NCBI GenBank assembly: GCA_951812315.1
Contig: CATOSA010000009.1
Coordinates: 1-40,765 of the forward strand
DNA from: an uncultured Burkholderiales bacterium
GTDB taxonomy: Bacteria; Pseudomonadota; Gammaproteobacteria; Burkholderiales; Eutrophovitaceae
Direction of reading: 5' to 3'
Length of the DNA: 40,765 nucleotides
Under the pieces are notes generated by a model. The model was not told where the DNA came from and made no database searches. It was given only the letters and a program-made list of their open reading frames with translations. The position numbers were made by a program, and so were the translations under genes. Each line of letters starts with the position of its first letter. The stretch's first letter is position 1. This document shows, in pieces, positions 1 to 9,191 of the stretch.

Positions 1-124
1 CATATTTCGCCTCGGAGTCTGCTTCCGAATGCACCGCGACAGTCCTGATGCCAAGTTCCCTGCATGCGCGTTGCACCCTGAGCGCGATCTCGCCCCGGTT
101 CGCGATCAGAATTTTCTCAAACAT
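1..124 (-). CDS. accC: Acetyl-CoA carboxylase, biotin carboxylase subunit (5' part only)
   Basis: The first 41 codons are visible, beginning [17 protein letters not shown], the highly conserved N-terminus of biotin carboxylase. AccC carboxylates the biotin carried by AccB using ATP and bicarbonate, the first half-reaction of malonyl-CoA synthesis for fatty acids in the cytoplasm. The rest of the gene lies outside the window. It follows accB on the same strand after about 180 bp, the usual accB–accC order. The ATG is at 124. Identification rests on this short but near-invariant segment, and the catalytic domains cannot be inspected. Confidence 0.93.
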   Translation of the reverse strand, partial: MFEKILIANRGEIALRVQRACRELGIRTVAVHSEADSEAKY

Positions 125-305
125 GTGTTTCCGACAAACAGTTAGGCGACACGTTCAGGGTGTCTTCCACAAACGCAATCCGGTCTACTGCAATTGAATG
201 CGCCCTTGAGCAGCAGTATATTGGCATGCTGATGGCGTGCTTCGATCTGTCTGGTGTATCACCCGGGATCACACGGTGCTCCAGAACGAGCGCACACAAG
301 CGCTA

Positions 306-785
306 TCACGCGATCACAAACAACGGTTGCCCGTATTCGACAGGTTGGCCGTTGTCTACAAGTATTGCCTTGATTGTTCCGTCGGCATCGGCTTCGATTT
401 CGTTGAGCAACTTCATTGCTTCGATGATGCACAAAGTGTCGCCTGCGCTTACCGACTGTCCGACCTGAGCGAATGGTTCTGCTCCGGGAGATGCCGCGCG
501 GTAGAAGATTCCTACCATCGGCGATTTGACTGTATGCCCATCCGTTTCGTCTGCGGCCTCGGCCTGCTGCGCAACAACGTCTCCCGCAGCAGCAACCGGC
601 GCCACCGCGGCTGCCATTGCTGGTAGCGCAACTGCAGGCGCTGGTGGCATCGCCATGAAATTGGACGCTACAGAAGCCCCAGCCCGGTTAATGCGCACCT
701 TTTCCTCACCCTCGGTAATTTCGAGCTCGGAAATACCTGATTCCTGCACCAGATCAATAAGCTTTTTTAGCTTCCGCAGATCCAT
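306..785 (-). CDS. accB: Acetyl-CoA carboxylase, biotin carboxyl carrier protein
   Basis: This 159-residue protein carries the biotin that shuttles the carboxyl group between AccC and the carboxyltransferase. The N-terminus ([18 protein letters not shown]) matches the family, followed by an Ala/Pro/Val-rich flexible linker (about residues 40–80) and a biotinyl domain with the EAMKL motif holding the biotinylated lysine. I chose the ATG at 785 over an upstream in-frame start because it has an AGAGGA ribosome site about six bases away and matches the family N-terminus. The start codon is one base past the aroQ stop, so translation is probably coupled. accC follows. Confidence 0.95.
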   Translation of the reverse strand: MDLRKLKKLIDLVQESGISELEITEGEEKVRINRAGASVASNFMAMPPAPAVALPAMAAAVAPVAAAGDVVAQQAEAADETDGHTVKSPMVGIFYRAASPGAEPFAQVGQSVSAGDTLCIIEAMKLLNEIEADADGTIKAILVDNGQPVEYGQPLFVIA

Positions 786-786
786 A

Positions 787-1278
787 TCAGTTCCTCTTTG
801 CGTACTGAATCGCAAAATCCAGCGCTGTGTCGTACCCACCCGAACCGAAACCGCAAATCACGCCGACTGCAACGTCGCTGAAATAGGATTGCCGTCTGAA
901 CGATTCGCGCGCGTGCACGTTTGATAAATGTACTTCGATAAACGGAATGGCCACTGCACTCAGTGCATCGCGTAACGCAACGCTGGTGTGGGTGTAAGCC
1001 GCGGGATTGATGATGATGAAATCGACACCATCGCCGCGTGCGGCCTGGACCCGGTCAACCAGGCCACCTTCGGAATTACTCTGAAAAACCGAAAGCTTGG
1101 CACCCGAATTACGGGCATGCGACGAAAGGCGCTTGTTGATATCGGCCAGTGTTTCAGTCCCATAGATATCAGGCTCCCGCGTACCCAGAAGATTGAGATT
1201 GGGTCCGTGAATAGCCAGGATATGAACACTTGATTTTTTGTGTTTCTCGCTGTTTGGGGTTGAACGGCCGGGATTCAT
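787..1278 (-). CDS. aroQ: 3-dehydroquinate dehydratase, type II
   Basis: AroQ catalyses reversible dehydration of 3-dehydroquinate to 3-dehydroshikimate in the shikimate pathway. The protein has 163 residues. [16 protein letters not shown] contains the active-site Arg/Tyr loop, [16 protein letters not shown] the Asn/His substrate site, and [14 protein letters not shown] the conserved His region. The N-terminus is about 17 residues longer than usual before [10 protein letters not shown]; no ATG or GTG exists closer to the domain, so the ATG at 1278 is used although no good ribosome site is seen. It is the first gene of an aroQ–accB–accC operon, a common proteobacterial arrangement. Confidence 0.94.
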   Translation of the reverse strand: MNPGRSTPNSEKHKKSSVHILAIHGPNLNLLGTREPDIYGTETLADINKRLSSHARNSGAKLSVFQSNSEGGLVDRVQAARGDGVDFIIINPAAYTHTSVALRDALSAVAIPFIEVHLSNVHARESFRRQSYFSDVAVGVICGFGSGGYDTALDFAIQYAKRN

Positions 1279-1734
1279 AACTGCAAGTTTGCCGCAGATC
1301 GCTACAAGTTGTCCAGATTTAGCAGCATGTATGCCATGTCATACTGGCATTTCCATCGCTCGATTGAGCCCGCTTCGAGCAATAGCGTTAATACTGGTGC
1401 GGATCACGACTACGCCTTGATGTCAGACGGCCACAACGAACACATTGCAGCAGTTACCACTATTTTCACAGATTTTAGCTACAGCTTAGCGGAAGTATGT
1501 GGCTTGAGCGGACGCTTTCCGCCTGACGGAATGCAGGCACACACGCCAATGGGGGAAAATCTGTGGCCGTACGTCGGCGCAACCCGATCTGGCCGAAAAT
1601 CTGTGCGCCGCATGCCTGGACGGCACTTCACATGCCTCTGGCAACCCTTGCCTGAAAAACACGACAGCGGGAGATGGCAATTCCTTGTGCGTTAAAGGAA
1701 GAAGGGAGCAAATTGGAGGATATTCCGGCGCTGG
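1279..1734. other. Non-coding stretch between aroQ and the DsbD-alpha gene
   Basis: This 456-bp gap sits between two minus-strand genes. I read the minus frames downstream of the DsbD-alpha stop looking for the missing DsbD membrane domain and found only stop-interrupted, non-hydrophobic sequence. A 64-codon open frame at 1486–1680 has no recognisable content. The aroQ operon promoter should lie here, but I see no convincing -35/-10 pair. Confidence 0.5.
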
Positions 1735-2208
1735 TCAGCGCGGACCTGCTGGTAACCCCATCGCCAGGAAATCTGCGACTTTCTTCGTAGGCAAATAGCA
1801 CACACCGATATCAGCGCAGCCTTGTGAAACTGTAACCAATTGCACTGACTGGAGTGATTGCAACGCCGGCTGCAACGGCAACCGTATGGTCACCTCATTG
1901 CGAAACACCTCGCTGCGACCGAAAAACTCGTCTTCATGCCATAGACCGGGTGAAAATTGGGGCTCGCCCAGTGCAATCGATTCCGGTTGTACGCTGAATC
2001 GGTAAGAATCCCGATACATGTAGTAGCCATCGGCAATCTGAAATTGCACTTCGAGCATGCTGTTTGAGAGCATGCGTGCAGAAAACCGGAACGCCACATC
2101 AGGGTCGAGAAGTTCGTCTTCGGCATGCGACGGCTTCGGCATTTGCGCCTGAGTCGTCATCAGCGCAACGAGCACGAACAGAGAGCTTACAAGCCCGCGC
2201 AGCATCAT
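1735..2208 (-). CDS. Stand-alone DsbD N-terminal (alpha) domain protein
   Basis: This 157-residue exported protein has a hydrophobic signal sequence (about residues 1–22, ending TTQAQ) and one domain like the periplasmic alpha domain of DsbD, including the signature GCADIGVCY with the cysteine pair that passes electrons to DsbC-type partners. In full DsbD (about 570 residues) this domain precedes an eight-helix membrane domain and a thioredoxin domain. Here the ORF stops just after the alpha domain and no membrane domain follows. The start at 2208 is preferred: it has a GGAGGT site eight bases upstream and an ATGA overlap with the cutA stop. cutA–dsbD is a known gene pair, so this is a reduced dsbD or a 3' deletion remnant. 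It could accept electrons only from a DsbD-beta or CcdA-like partner elsewhere. Confidence 0.8.
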   Translation of the reverse strand: MMLRGLVSSLFVLVALMTTQAQMPKPSHAEDELLDPDVAFRFSARMLSNSMLEVQFQIADGYYMYRDSYRFSVQPESIALGEPQFSPGLWHEDEFFGRSEVFRNEVTIRLPLQPALQSLQSVQLVTVSQGCADIGVCYLPTKKVADFLAMGLPAGPR

Positions 2209-2570
2209 TGTGGTCCACCTCCGGTCCATATTCGCGTCGCTGTATCAACTTCGGACGACACCCAGTCAAGGTATGCCTGCAATCCCGCTTCAACCGGAAC
2301 CGCAATGATCTCTGGAACGTCATAAGGATGACTAGCCAGAATTTCTTGCTCGAGCATCGCAAAACGGTCGGCGCGGGTTTTAATCAGTACAGGAATTTCA
2401 CGCTCTGACTGAATTTCTCCATCCCAACGGAAAACAGATGTGCAACCATCCATCACGTTGACACACGCAGCAAGCCGCTTGCCGACAAGCGATTGCGCAA
2501 GATTGACGGCCGAATCCTTGTCCGGCAAGTTGGTCAGCACCAGCAGATGTGTGCTTGCTTTTTCAGTCAC
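2205..2570 (-). CDS. cutA: Divalent-cation tolerance protein CutA
   Basis: This 121-residue protein has the family length and motifs: a beta-alpha start (VLTNLPDKDSAVNLAQSLV), RLAACVNV, FRWDGEIQSEREIPVLIKT and HPYDVPEIIAVPV. CutA1 proteins form very stable ferredoxin-fold trimers and are linked to copper and other divalent-cation tolerance, though the biochemical role is unsettled. The start codon is GTG at 2570. The gene overlaps the DsbD-alpha gene by four bases (ATGA). A MITE-like element ends only 27 bp upstream of the start codon, so the native promoter has probably been displaced or cutA depends on upstream transcription through the element. Confidence 0.93.
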   Translation of the reverse strand: MTEKASTHLLVLTNLPDKDSAVNLAQSLVGKRLAACVNVMDGCTSVFRWDGEIQSEREIPVLIKTRADRFAMLEQEILASHPYDVPEIIAVPVEAGLQAYLDWVSSEVDTATRIWTGGGPQ

Positions 2571-2597
2571 TCGTGCAACACCAGATATATTTGGCCG

Positions 2598-2615
2598 CTA
2601 GTGTAGTGCTTCACT
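2598..2615 (+). repeat. Left terminal inverted repeat of the MITE-like element
   Basis: Eighteen bases, CTAGTGTAGTGCTTCACT, perfectly inverted relative to 2917–2934. It lies 27 bp from the cutA start codon. Confidence 0.9.
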
Positions 2616-2916
2616 GTTCTCGGCGCTTATGTTGGGTTGCGAAAAAAGCGCTCAAATGAACAAAAGTGGCGAAATTCGCCTCAGACAAGGCGCAAACCAC
2701 AGCAAGGTGCGCCCGCGTACGGCGGAGCAGGGGCCCCTTGGGGGATGCGACCCGGTAGCGGGATGCCTTCGCACTAATACAATCGCGAGCTTAATACACG
2801 CCTACGCGGTCGCATCCCCACAAAAGGGGCCCCTGCTTCTCGCTTCGGTGCGTACACCTTGCGAGGATTTGTAACGCCGTATGAGGCGAATTCTCGCCGT
2901 CTTTTGTGCCGTTAAT

Positions 2917-2934
2917 AGTGAAGCACTACACTAG
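2917..2934 (-). repeat. Right terminal inverted repeat of the MITE-like element
   Basis: Eighteen bases, the exact reverse complement of the left end. Its outer CTA (2931–2933) is read as the TAG stop codon of the minus-strand SDR/epimerase gene. Confidence 0.9.
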
Positions 2935-3806
2935 CTATTAGCTCTTGCCGCGGCGACCCCGTCGCGCACCGACGGATAGCGTAAACGCACGCGCAACTCG
3001 TGCTTCAGTCGCTTGTTCACAAGCCTGCGCGATTCGCGCATGAACGACAACATCTTTTCGGGAATATGCTGCTCTGCACTTCCCAGACTCACTCGCGGGG
3101 GACGCTGCAGTCCGAACTGGTCGGCGACAAAATCGAAGTACTCGCCCATCTTCATTGAGGAATCGTCCGACGCATTGTACGCGCGGCCGGACTTGCCGCG
3201 ACACAATGCAGCAACCACGATGCGGGCAAGGTCATCTGCGTGAATATGATTGGTGTACGGGTCCTGGTTGGGAACCAGCGCTGGCGTACGGGCCTTGACG
3301 CGCGCGACCGGCAGACGCCCGGATGCGTAGATGCCTGGCACCCGCAACACTGTCACGTGCGCCCCATTCTCGACGCCCCAGTGCCGCAACGTGCGCTCGG
3401 CATCAACACGTCTCCTTGCGCGGGCAGACATCGGCGTGGGCGGGCGGCTTTCCGCAACCAGCGCACCGGCGCAGTCTCCATATACGCCGCTGATACTCAA
3501 ATACACGAGTCGCTGTGGTATGCTGCCGCCCTTTGTCAGGGCCCGGATCAGATTCGCAGTACGCGTGTCGCGTGATCCAGTCCTTGGCGGCGGCACTAAA
3601 TCCACGACATCTTGCGCAAGACCGGCAAGCCGATTGAGCGATCCCGGATTGTCGAGGTCTGCAACGATTGGTACAACGCCGAGAGCGCGCAACTTTTGAT
3701 GGTGATGTTCGGATCGCGAAAGCGCATAAATACGCCGGCGACCGCGCATGGTTCGTGCAAGGCGTTGACCAATGTCGCCACAACCAACGATTAACAATCT
3801 TCGCAT
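2931..3806 (-). CDS. NAD(P)-dependent epimerase/oxidoreductase, atypical extended SDR (YeeZ-like)
   Basis: This is a 291-residue cytoplasmic Rossmann-fold protein. The nucleotide motif is at the N-terminus (LLIVGCGDIGQRLA), an Asp after beta-3 is in VADLDNP, the region YLSISGVYGD fits the active-site strand of extended SDRs, and RVPGIY and HIHADDLARIVVAAL match the C-terminal half. The exact substrate cannot be inferred; similar proteins are annotated as nucleoside-diphosphate-sugar epimerases. The ATG at 3806 is chosen over a GTG directly before it. The stop codon and downstream sequence come from the inserted MITE-like element, so the original C-terminus may have been slightly different. 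cutA lies downstream on the same strand. Confidence 0.8.
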   Translation of the reverse strand: MRRLLIVGCGDIGQRLARTMRGRRRIYALSRSEHHHQKLRALGVVPIVADLDNPGSLNRLAGLAQDVVDLVPPPRTGSRDTRTANLIRALTKGGSIPQRLVYLSISGVYGDCAGALVAESRPPTPMSARARRRVDAERTLRHWGVENGAHVTVLRVPGIYASGRLPVARVKARTPALVPNQDPYTNHIHADDLARIVVAALCRGKSGRAYNASDDSSMKMGEYFDFVADQFGLQRPPRVSLGSAEQHIPEKMLSFMRESRRLVNKRLKHELRVRLRYPSVRDGVAAARANS

Positions 3807-3874
3807 CACTCTATTTTAGAGGAACCGGCTTTCCGCAAACGTTTGCGGGCATGAGTTGTTGAGGTAACTGAACA

Positions 3875-4909
3875 ATGCCTTTCCAGGTCACAATAAAACC
3901 AAGCGACCACACATTTACTGCTGGCGAAGAGGAAACTGTACTCGCTGGCGCTCTTCGAGAAGGTTATGTATTGCCATATGGCTGCCGCAACGGGGCCTGC
4001 GGTACATGCAAGGGAAAGATCATCGAAGGAACGGTCGATTACGGTAACCCGCAACCCGCGGCACTGGCTGAGTTTGAGAAAGCTGCCGGCTACGCGCTGT
4101 TTTGCCAGGCGACCCCTACCAGCGATCTCGTCATCGAAGGCCGCGAAATCGGAGGCGTTAGTGATCTGGAAGTACGCAGGTTACCGTGCCGTGTACAGCA
4201 TATAGAAAAGGTCGCCGAAGACGTCGCTGTATTAAAGCTCAAACTTCCAGCGAACGAGCGCCTTCAGTTTCTTGCCGGGCAATACCTTGACATCCTGTTG
4301 CGCAACGGCAAGCGACGCAGTTACTCAATGGCGAATCCGCCGCACGACGACGAGTTTGTCGAGCTTCACGTTCGAAATATGGCGCAAGGTGCGTTCACCG
4401 AATTCGTGTTTGGCCGCATGAAGGAAAAAGACATCCTTCGCTTCGAAGGACCACTGGGCACTTTTTTCCTGCAAGAGGATTCGGACAAACCGATGATTCT
4501 CGTCGCAAGCGGCACCGGATTCGCGCCCATTAAAAGCATTATCGAGTACGCTTTCGAAATGGGGATCGATCGGCCGATGACCTTTTATTGGGGCGGACGA
4601 AGACCTCAGGACATCTACATGGGCGAACTTGCCGGCAAGTGGCAGAGTGAACACGACAACATGACATTCATTCCGGTTGTTTCTGACGCCCTTCCCGAGG
4701 ACAACTGGACAGGGCGTAGCGGATTCGTTCATCAAGCCGTCATGGAGGACTTTCCGGACATGTCCGGTTACCAGGTTTATACGTGCGGCTCGCCGGTCGT
4801 GGTCGAAGCGGCACATCGTGACTTCACCACGCAATGTAGCCTGCCCGATGATGAGTTCTTTTCTGATGCATTCACCCCATCTGTTGACCCGGCATCCGAG
4901 ACAGGTTGA
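3875..4909 (+). CDS. 2Fe-2S/FAD reductase, CDP-6-deoxy-3,4-glucoseen reductase-like
   Basis: This 344-residue protein combines an N-terminal plant-type ferredoxin domain (cluster ligands C37, C42, C45 in CRNGACGTC and C77 in LFCQA), an FAD domain with RSYSMAN (around residue 150) and an NAD domain with GTGFAPIKS and TCGSP near the C-terminus. Such proteins pass electrons from NAD(P)H through FAD to the iron-sulfur centre and on to a partner. The annotation used for this architecture in proteobacteria is CDP-6-deoxy-delta-3,4-glucoseen reductase, but no deoxysugar genes are nearby, so the true partner is unknown. Ribosome site GAGGT lies nine bases before the ATG. It converges on ppc with only eight bases between stops. 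Confidence 0.87.
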   Translation: MPFQVTIKPSDHTFTAGEEETVLAGALREGYVLPYGCRNGACGTCKGKIIEGTVDYGNPQPAALAEFEKAAGYALFCQATPTSDLVIEGREIGGVSDLEVRRLPCRVQHIEKVAEDVAVLKLKLPANERLQFLAGQYLDILLRNGKRRSYSMANPPHDDEFVELHVRNMAQGAFTEFVFGRMKEKDILRFEGPLGTFFLQEDSDKPMILVASGTGFAPIKSIIEYAFEMGIDRPMTFYWGGRRPQDIYMGELAGKWQSEHDNMTFIPVVSDALPEDNWTGRSGFVHQAVMEDFPDMSGYQVYTCGSPVVVEAAHRDFTTQCSLPDDEFFSDAFTPSVDPASETG

Positions 4910-4917
4910 AGTTCAGT

Positions 4918-7692
4918 TCAGCCGCTGTTCCTGAGTCCGGCGGTAATGCCGTTGATGGTAAGAAGAATTGCCCGTTTGAGGCTGTCGTCTGCTCCGCCTT
5001 TGCGATAGCGGCGCAACAGGTCGACCTGGAGGTGATTTAGCGGGTCGATGTAGGGCGACCGGCTGTGCAGGCTTCTTGCAAGCGCCGGGTTCGACTCCAG
5101 AAGAGACTTCTGGCCGGTAATAGCCAATAGCCATTTCACAGTGCATTTGAACTCTTGCTCAATTCTTGAGAAAACACGCTCTCGTAATTCAGTATCGGTG
5201 ACAAGTTCTGCATAGCGCGAGGCGATACTGATATCGCTTTTGGCAAGAACCATGTCCATGTTAGACAGCAGCGCATGAAAGAACGGCCACTTCCCGTACA
5301 TCTCCTGCAGCAGTTCCAGCCCACCGTCACGGTTTGACACCCAGGTTTCGATTGCAGAGCCGAAACCGTACCAGCCGGGCAGCATAATTCTCGCGAGCGA
5401 CCACGAGAACACCCAGGGAATGGCGCGAAGGTCCTCGATGCGGTCAGATTTTTTTCGCGAAGCCGGCCGACTGCCGACGTTGAGATCAGCAATTTCAGCG
5501 ATCGGCGTTGCGGCACGAAAAAATGTAACGAATCCGGGGTCCTCGAAAACCAGTTCCCGGTAGGCGCGAAACGCGATGGCGCTCATCTCTTCCAGTGCAT
5601 CGCGATAGTCCGGATGTTCCTCGCTGTGATCTTTCGAATCCAGCAAACTTGCCTCAAGTGTCGCGGAAACGAGCGTCTCGAGATTGCGTCGCCCGATGTC
5701 CGGGTCGGAATATTTACTGGCAATCACCTCACCCTGTTCGGTAATGCAAATCTGGCCGGCCACACTGCCCGGTGGTTGCGCGAGAATCGCACTGTAACTC
5801 GGTCCGCCACCGCGACCGACCGTACCACCGCGACCATGAAACAGGCGTAGCCTGACCCGATGTTTGGCAAACACTTTCACCAGGCCTACTTCGGCTTTGT
5901 ATAACTCCCAGTTTGCCGTCAGGAAACCGCCATCCTTGTTACTGTCCGAATACCCAAGCATGACTTCCTGCAAGTCACCGCGACAACGCAGCAGTTCACG
6001 GTAATACGGCTCGCTGAACAAAGCCTCCATGACCTGAGCCGAGTTGCGCAAGTCCTCGATGGTTTCGAACAGTGGAATCAGGTTGAGACGTAGTTCAGGC
6101 ACCTCTCCGGGTACCAGCAGCCCGGACTCCTTCAACAACACCGCCACTTCCAGCAGATCGCTTACATCCTCAGCCTCGGACACAATGTAATTGGCGAGCG
6201 CCTGCCGCCCGAAACGCCGCTGAAGTCGCGCCGCTGCGTCGATGATTGTGAGTTCCTTGCGTGTTGCGTCGCTGTAATCGACATGAGAGGAGCGCAGCGG
6301 CCGCGGCACCTGCAACTCGCGCAATAACCAGGCGCGACGTTCGAGCTCGCTAAGGCTGGCGTAGCCAGGTTTGCGAGCACCGATTTCGTTTCGAATAGCT
6401 CATCAATCACTGACTCGTGCACGGCTGAGTGCTGCCGCATATCAAGTGTTGCGAGATGGAATCCGAACACATCCACCGCCCGCCGCAACGCACGCAGGCG
6501 CCCACTCGCGATGCGAGCACTACCATTGGCATTGAGCGAATCTGCAATCACGGCAAGATCCGCAGCAAATTCGGCCGGGTCCGCATAAGCCGGTGCCGGG
6601 CCTATCGCCCTGCGCTCAGGAAGATGCTGATCGATCGCATTTGAAGTTTCGGCCAAGCGCGCATAAACACCGATCAATGCTCGCCTGTACGGTTCGTCGC
6701 GGCGATGCTCTGAATCATCGATCGATCGCGCCACGAGCGCTTCCAGCTCCGGGCTGACCTCGACCAGCCGGACGGACTGCGACAGCTCTCTACCCAGACG
6801 GTGAAGCTCCTCGAAATAGAAATCCATGATGGTTTCGCAGTGCTTGGCAAGTGCAAACTCCATCACTTCAGCCGTTACGAACGGGTTTCCGTCGCGATCG
6901 CCACCTATCCAGCTTCCCATGCGAAGAAATGAAGCCACCTGACGCGCGTCGCCACCCTTTGATTCCAGGACATCTTCTACCAGACCGTATAGCCGCGGTA
7001 CTTCCGGCATAAAACGTATTCTGGTAATAGGTCAGGCCGTTTTCTATCTCGTCATTTACCGTCAGCCGCAACTCGCGCAGTATTCGCGTCTGCCACAAGG
7101 TGAGTACTGCTCGTCGCAAATCCTCTTCGTTGCGGGCATCCTCGTCCTGAGTGAGTTGTTCGCGATCGCGCTCGGTTAACAACCGGGCAATTTGCTTTTG
7201 CATATCCAGGATGCTCTTGCGTTGCACTTCGGTAGGATGTGCGGTGAGAACCGGCACGACCAGAGCGTCCGAGAAAAAGGAAACAAGGCCCGACTGCGGA
7301 ATATTCGCCTCAAGCACCCTGTCGATCGCCAGAACCACCGAGCCGTCACGGGGGCGCGAGCCGGCAACTTCGTGCGCGTGACGGCGCCGGATATGGTGTT
7401 GATCTTCGGCGATGTTCGCCAACAGCGAAAAGTAACTATAGGCACGAATAACCGCAATCGTGTCGTCAGGGTCGAGATCATTGAGCACTGATTCGAGTTG
7501 GCGCTTTGCATGCGCATCGCCGTCTCGTTGAAACGCAATCGAATTCCGGCGTGTGAGCTCAATGAGATCGAATATCCGGCCCCCTTCCCGTTCACGAATG
7601 GTGTCGCCAAGGATCCTGCCCAACAAGCGAATATCTTCGCGTAGCGGACGGTCCTTTTCGGTCTGTTCAACTGCCAGAATTAGACGGTTCAT
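4918..7692 (-). pseudogene. ppc: Phosphoenolpyruvate carboxylase, broken by two frameshifts
   Basis: Together three overlapping frames encode a full-length PEP carboxylase of about 925 codons, which makes oxaloacetate from PEP and bicarbonate to refill the TCA cycle. Segment 1 (7692 to about 7012) has the VLTAHPTE catalytic motif. Segment 2 (about 7010 to 6385) has GSWIGGDRDGNP. Segment 3 (about 6385 to 4918) has GYSDSNKDGG, FHGRGGTVGRGGGP and the C-terminal AGLRNSG. The first break is at AAAA 7011–7014, where removing one base restores NTFMPEVPRLY. The second is at TTT 6384–6386, where adding one base restores ETKIGARKPGYASLSE. Both are homopolymer-type single-base changes, so assembly error is a serious alternative to real inactivation. 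Confidence 0.92.
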
Positions 7693-7808
7693 GAGTTCGG
7701 ATTACTCGCGATGCTGCTGAAACTTGTGATTGAGAGTCAGGCCGGTACAGGCTGGCCGTGCAGCGATAAGGTCGTCTGCCAGCGACGTGGCGGACCATAG
7801 TGTCGTTT

Positions 7809-9017
7809 CTAGATTACAGAACGGCGACGCCCACCGGTCGCCATTTTGAGCTGCGGCAGTGTCCGCTCGAGCGCTTGCCGATATTGTGCGGTTGCCTCTT
7901 CCAGCCTGCCGGTGCGCTCAAAAAGCCTGGCCAGTTCGAGGTGAGTTGAGTGCCTCGATTCAATCGACAGACTGGCCTCGAGATAACTTTGCCCTTTACC
8001 CCACAGCTCCTGGTGTGCACATAGTTTACCCAGCACCAGCAGCAATACAGGATCTTGGGGATGCTCGACCAACCAGACCTCCGCGCGCTCAAGCTGTTTT
8101 TTGACATTCGAGCCGAGACATTCCGCGTATAACCCAACCAGAGCAGAATCCCACTCCTTGGCGAGCGCGTCTTCAACCACCTTTTGAACATCATCGCAGC
8201 TGTTAAACGACAGAAAGCACTGTGCGGCTGTCGATGCGATACGCGGATCGCGTTTATGTTCAGTCGGCACGCGCGACCAGTATGTGCGCAAGGTTTCCAG
8301 ATCAATTGCCTTGCTTTTTACGTTCTCGATGTAGGCATGGCGGCGTATCTTCTCCACCAGGGAGTGATCAAACACCTTGCGCTTTTCCAGCAGAGGCAAA
8401 AGTTTCAGCACCGCTTCCCAGTCGTGCGCAAGTTCCTGCGCACGAAGCTCGAGTTTCAACGACTCAGAGTGCTTTTCCGGCAATTGGCGAATGATGCCCA
8501 GCGCATCGTGGTAGCGGCGCTCGTCGAGATACATCTCGACCTGCGCCATAAGGCGCGCTACCTTCTCACTGTCGCCCGATTCTGCCGCCTTGTTCAGATA
8601 GTCATCGCGCAAGGCATAGTCACGCTTGCCATGCGCCGACCACGCACCCAGCAAAGCCATCAGTCCAGGGAACTCTGTCTGCGCCAAAGCCGAAGCGGCA
8701 AATCGTTCAGCCTTGCCAAAGCGTCCTTCAAGATAACTACGCAACGCGTTCGTAAATGCAGTCTTTGCTTTCTTCTCCGAGCGCCTCGTCTGAAAATCGC
8801 GCACGCGCGCCGGCATGCCCATCGTGGCTGCCACCGCGCGCACAACGAGATATCCCGCAATGATGACCGCAACAGCAATGAGGACGGCCAGGTTGAGCGA
8901 CATTTCCATGCGGTAATGCGGTGACACGAGCAACAGGTAACCCTCGTTGACACGCGCGGCAAGAATGACACCCACGGCGACGGCGGCCAGAACGATTGTC
9001 CAGATCAGCCAGCGCAT
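7809..9017 (-). CDS. hemY: HemY, membrane-anchored TPR protein of the heme cluster
   Basis: This 402-residue protein has two N-terminal transmembrane helices (about residues 3–22 and 42–62, with YLLLVSPHYRMEMSLN between) and a long helical TPR-rich cytoplasmic part ending in LERTLPQLK. This is the HemY_N plus TPR layout of gammaproteobacterial HemY, an inner-membrane protein associated with porphyrin metabolism that is distinct from protoporphyrinogen oxidase. It is the last gene of the hemC–hemD–hemX–hemY order, separated from hemX by about 170 bp. The start MRWLIWTIV at 9017 places the first helix right at the N-terminus. Confidence 0.9.
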   Translation of the reverse strand: MRWLIWTIVLAAVAVGVILAARVNEGYLLLVSPHYRMEMSLNLAVLIAVAVIIAGYLVVRAVAATMGMPARVRDFQTRRSEKKAKTAFTNALRSYLEGRFGKAERFAASALAQTEFPGLMALLGAWSAHGKRDYALRDDYLNKAAESGDSEKVARLMAQVEMYLDERRYHDALGIIRQLPEKHSESLKLELRAQELAHDWEAVLKLLPLLEKRKVFDHSLVEKIRRHAYIENVKSKAIDLETLRTYWSRVPTEHKRDPRIASTAAQCFLSFNSCDDVQKVVEDALAKEWDSALVGLYAECLGSNVKKQLERAEVWLVEHPQDPVLLLVLGKLCAHQELWGKGQSYLEASLSIESRHSTHLELARLFERTGRLEEATAQYRQALERTLPQLKMATGGRRRSVI

Positions 9018-9191
9018 CGGTATTCCTGTGTCCTCGACATTGTCACCCGCCCGAATCTATGCACGGCCCGGCAGCAGGTAAAACAGCCGGGATAATTCGT
9101 CCTGTAAGCACACCGCACATGCAATTGCATTAAAGAAGAATCCAGTAGAGAAGTTCCGGGTTTGCACGCCTGTCTTCGCAAAATGTCCGGG

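Larger units (their letters stand above)
2598..2934. mobile_element. MITE-like inverted-repeat element, 337 bp
   Basis: The ends are perfect 18-bp inverted repeats: CTAGTGTAGTGCTTCACT at 2598–2615 and its exact reverse complement at 2917–2934. Inner parts of both arms also pair imperfectly: ACAAAAG...GAATTCGCCTCA-type sequence near the ends, GCAAGGTG further in, then GCAGGGGCCCCTT followed by GGGATGCGACC in both arms. The element could therefore fold into one long hairpin. If the outer TA is a target duplication, the terminal repeat begins GTGTAGTGCTTCACT inside a CTAG target, the preference known for the IS630/Tc1-mariner group. There is no transposase, so mobility would need one in trans. 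The right end supplies the TAG stop of the neighbouring SDR gene. Confidence 0.85.

Noticed and set aside
1486..1680. 64-codon minus-strand ORF downstream of the DsbD-alpha gene
   Set aside because: Considered as the missing part of DsbD, but it has no transmembrane helices and no family resemblance.
2629..2874. 81-codon plus-strand ORF
   Set aside because: It lies wholly inside the MITE-like inverted-repeat element and its content follows the repeat arms, not a protein family.
8184..8924. 246-codon plus-strand ORF antisense to hemY
   Set aside because: It is a shadow of hemY; its translation is rich in Arg, His, Cys and Gln and resembles no protein, whereas the minus strand encodes a full HemY.
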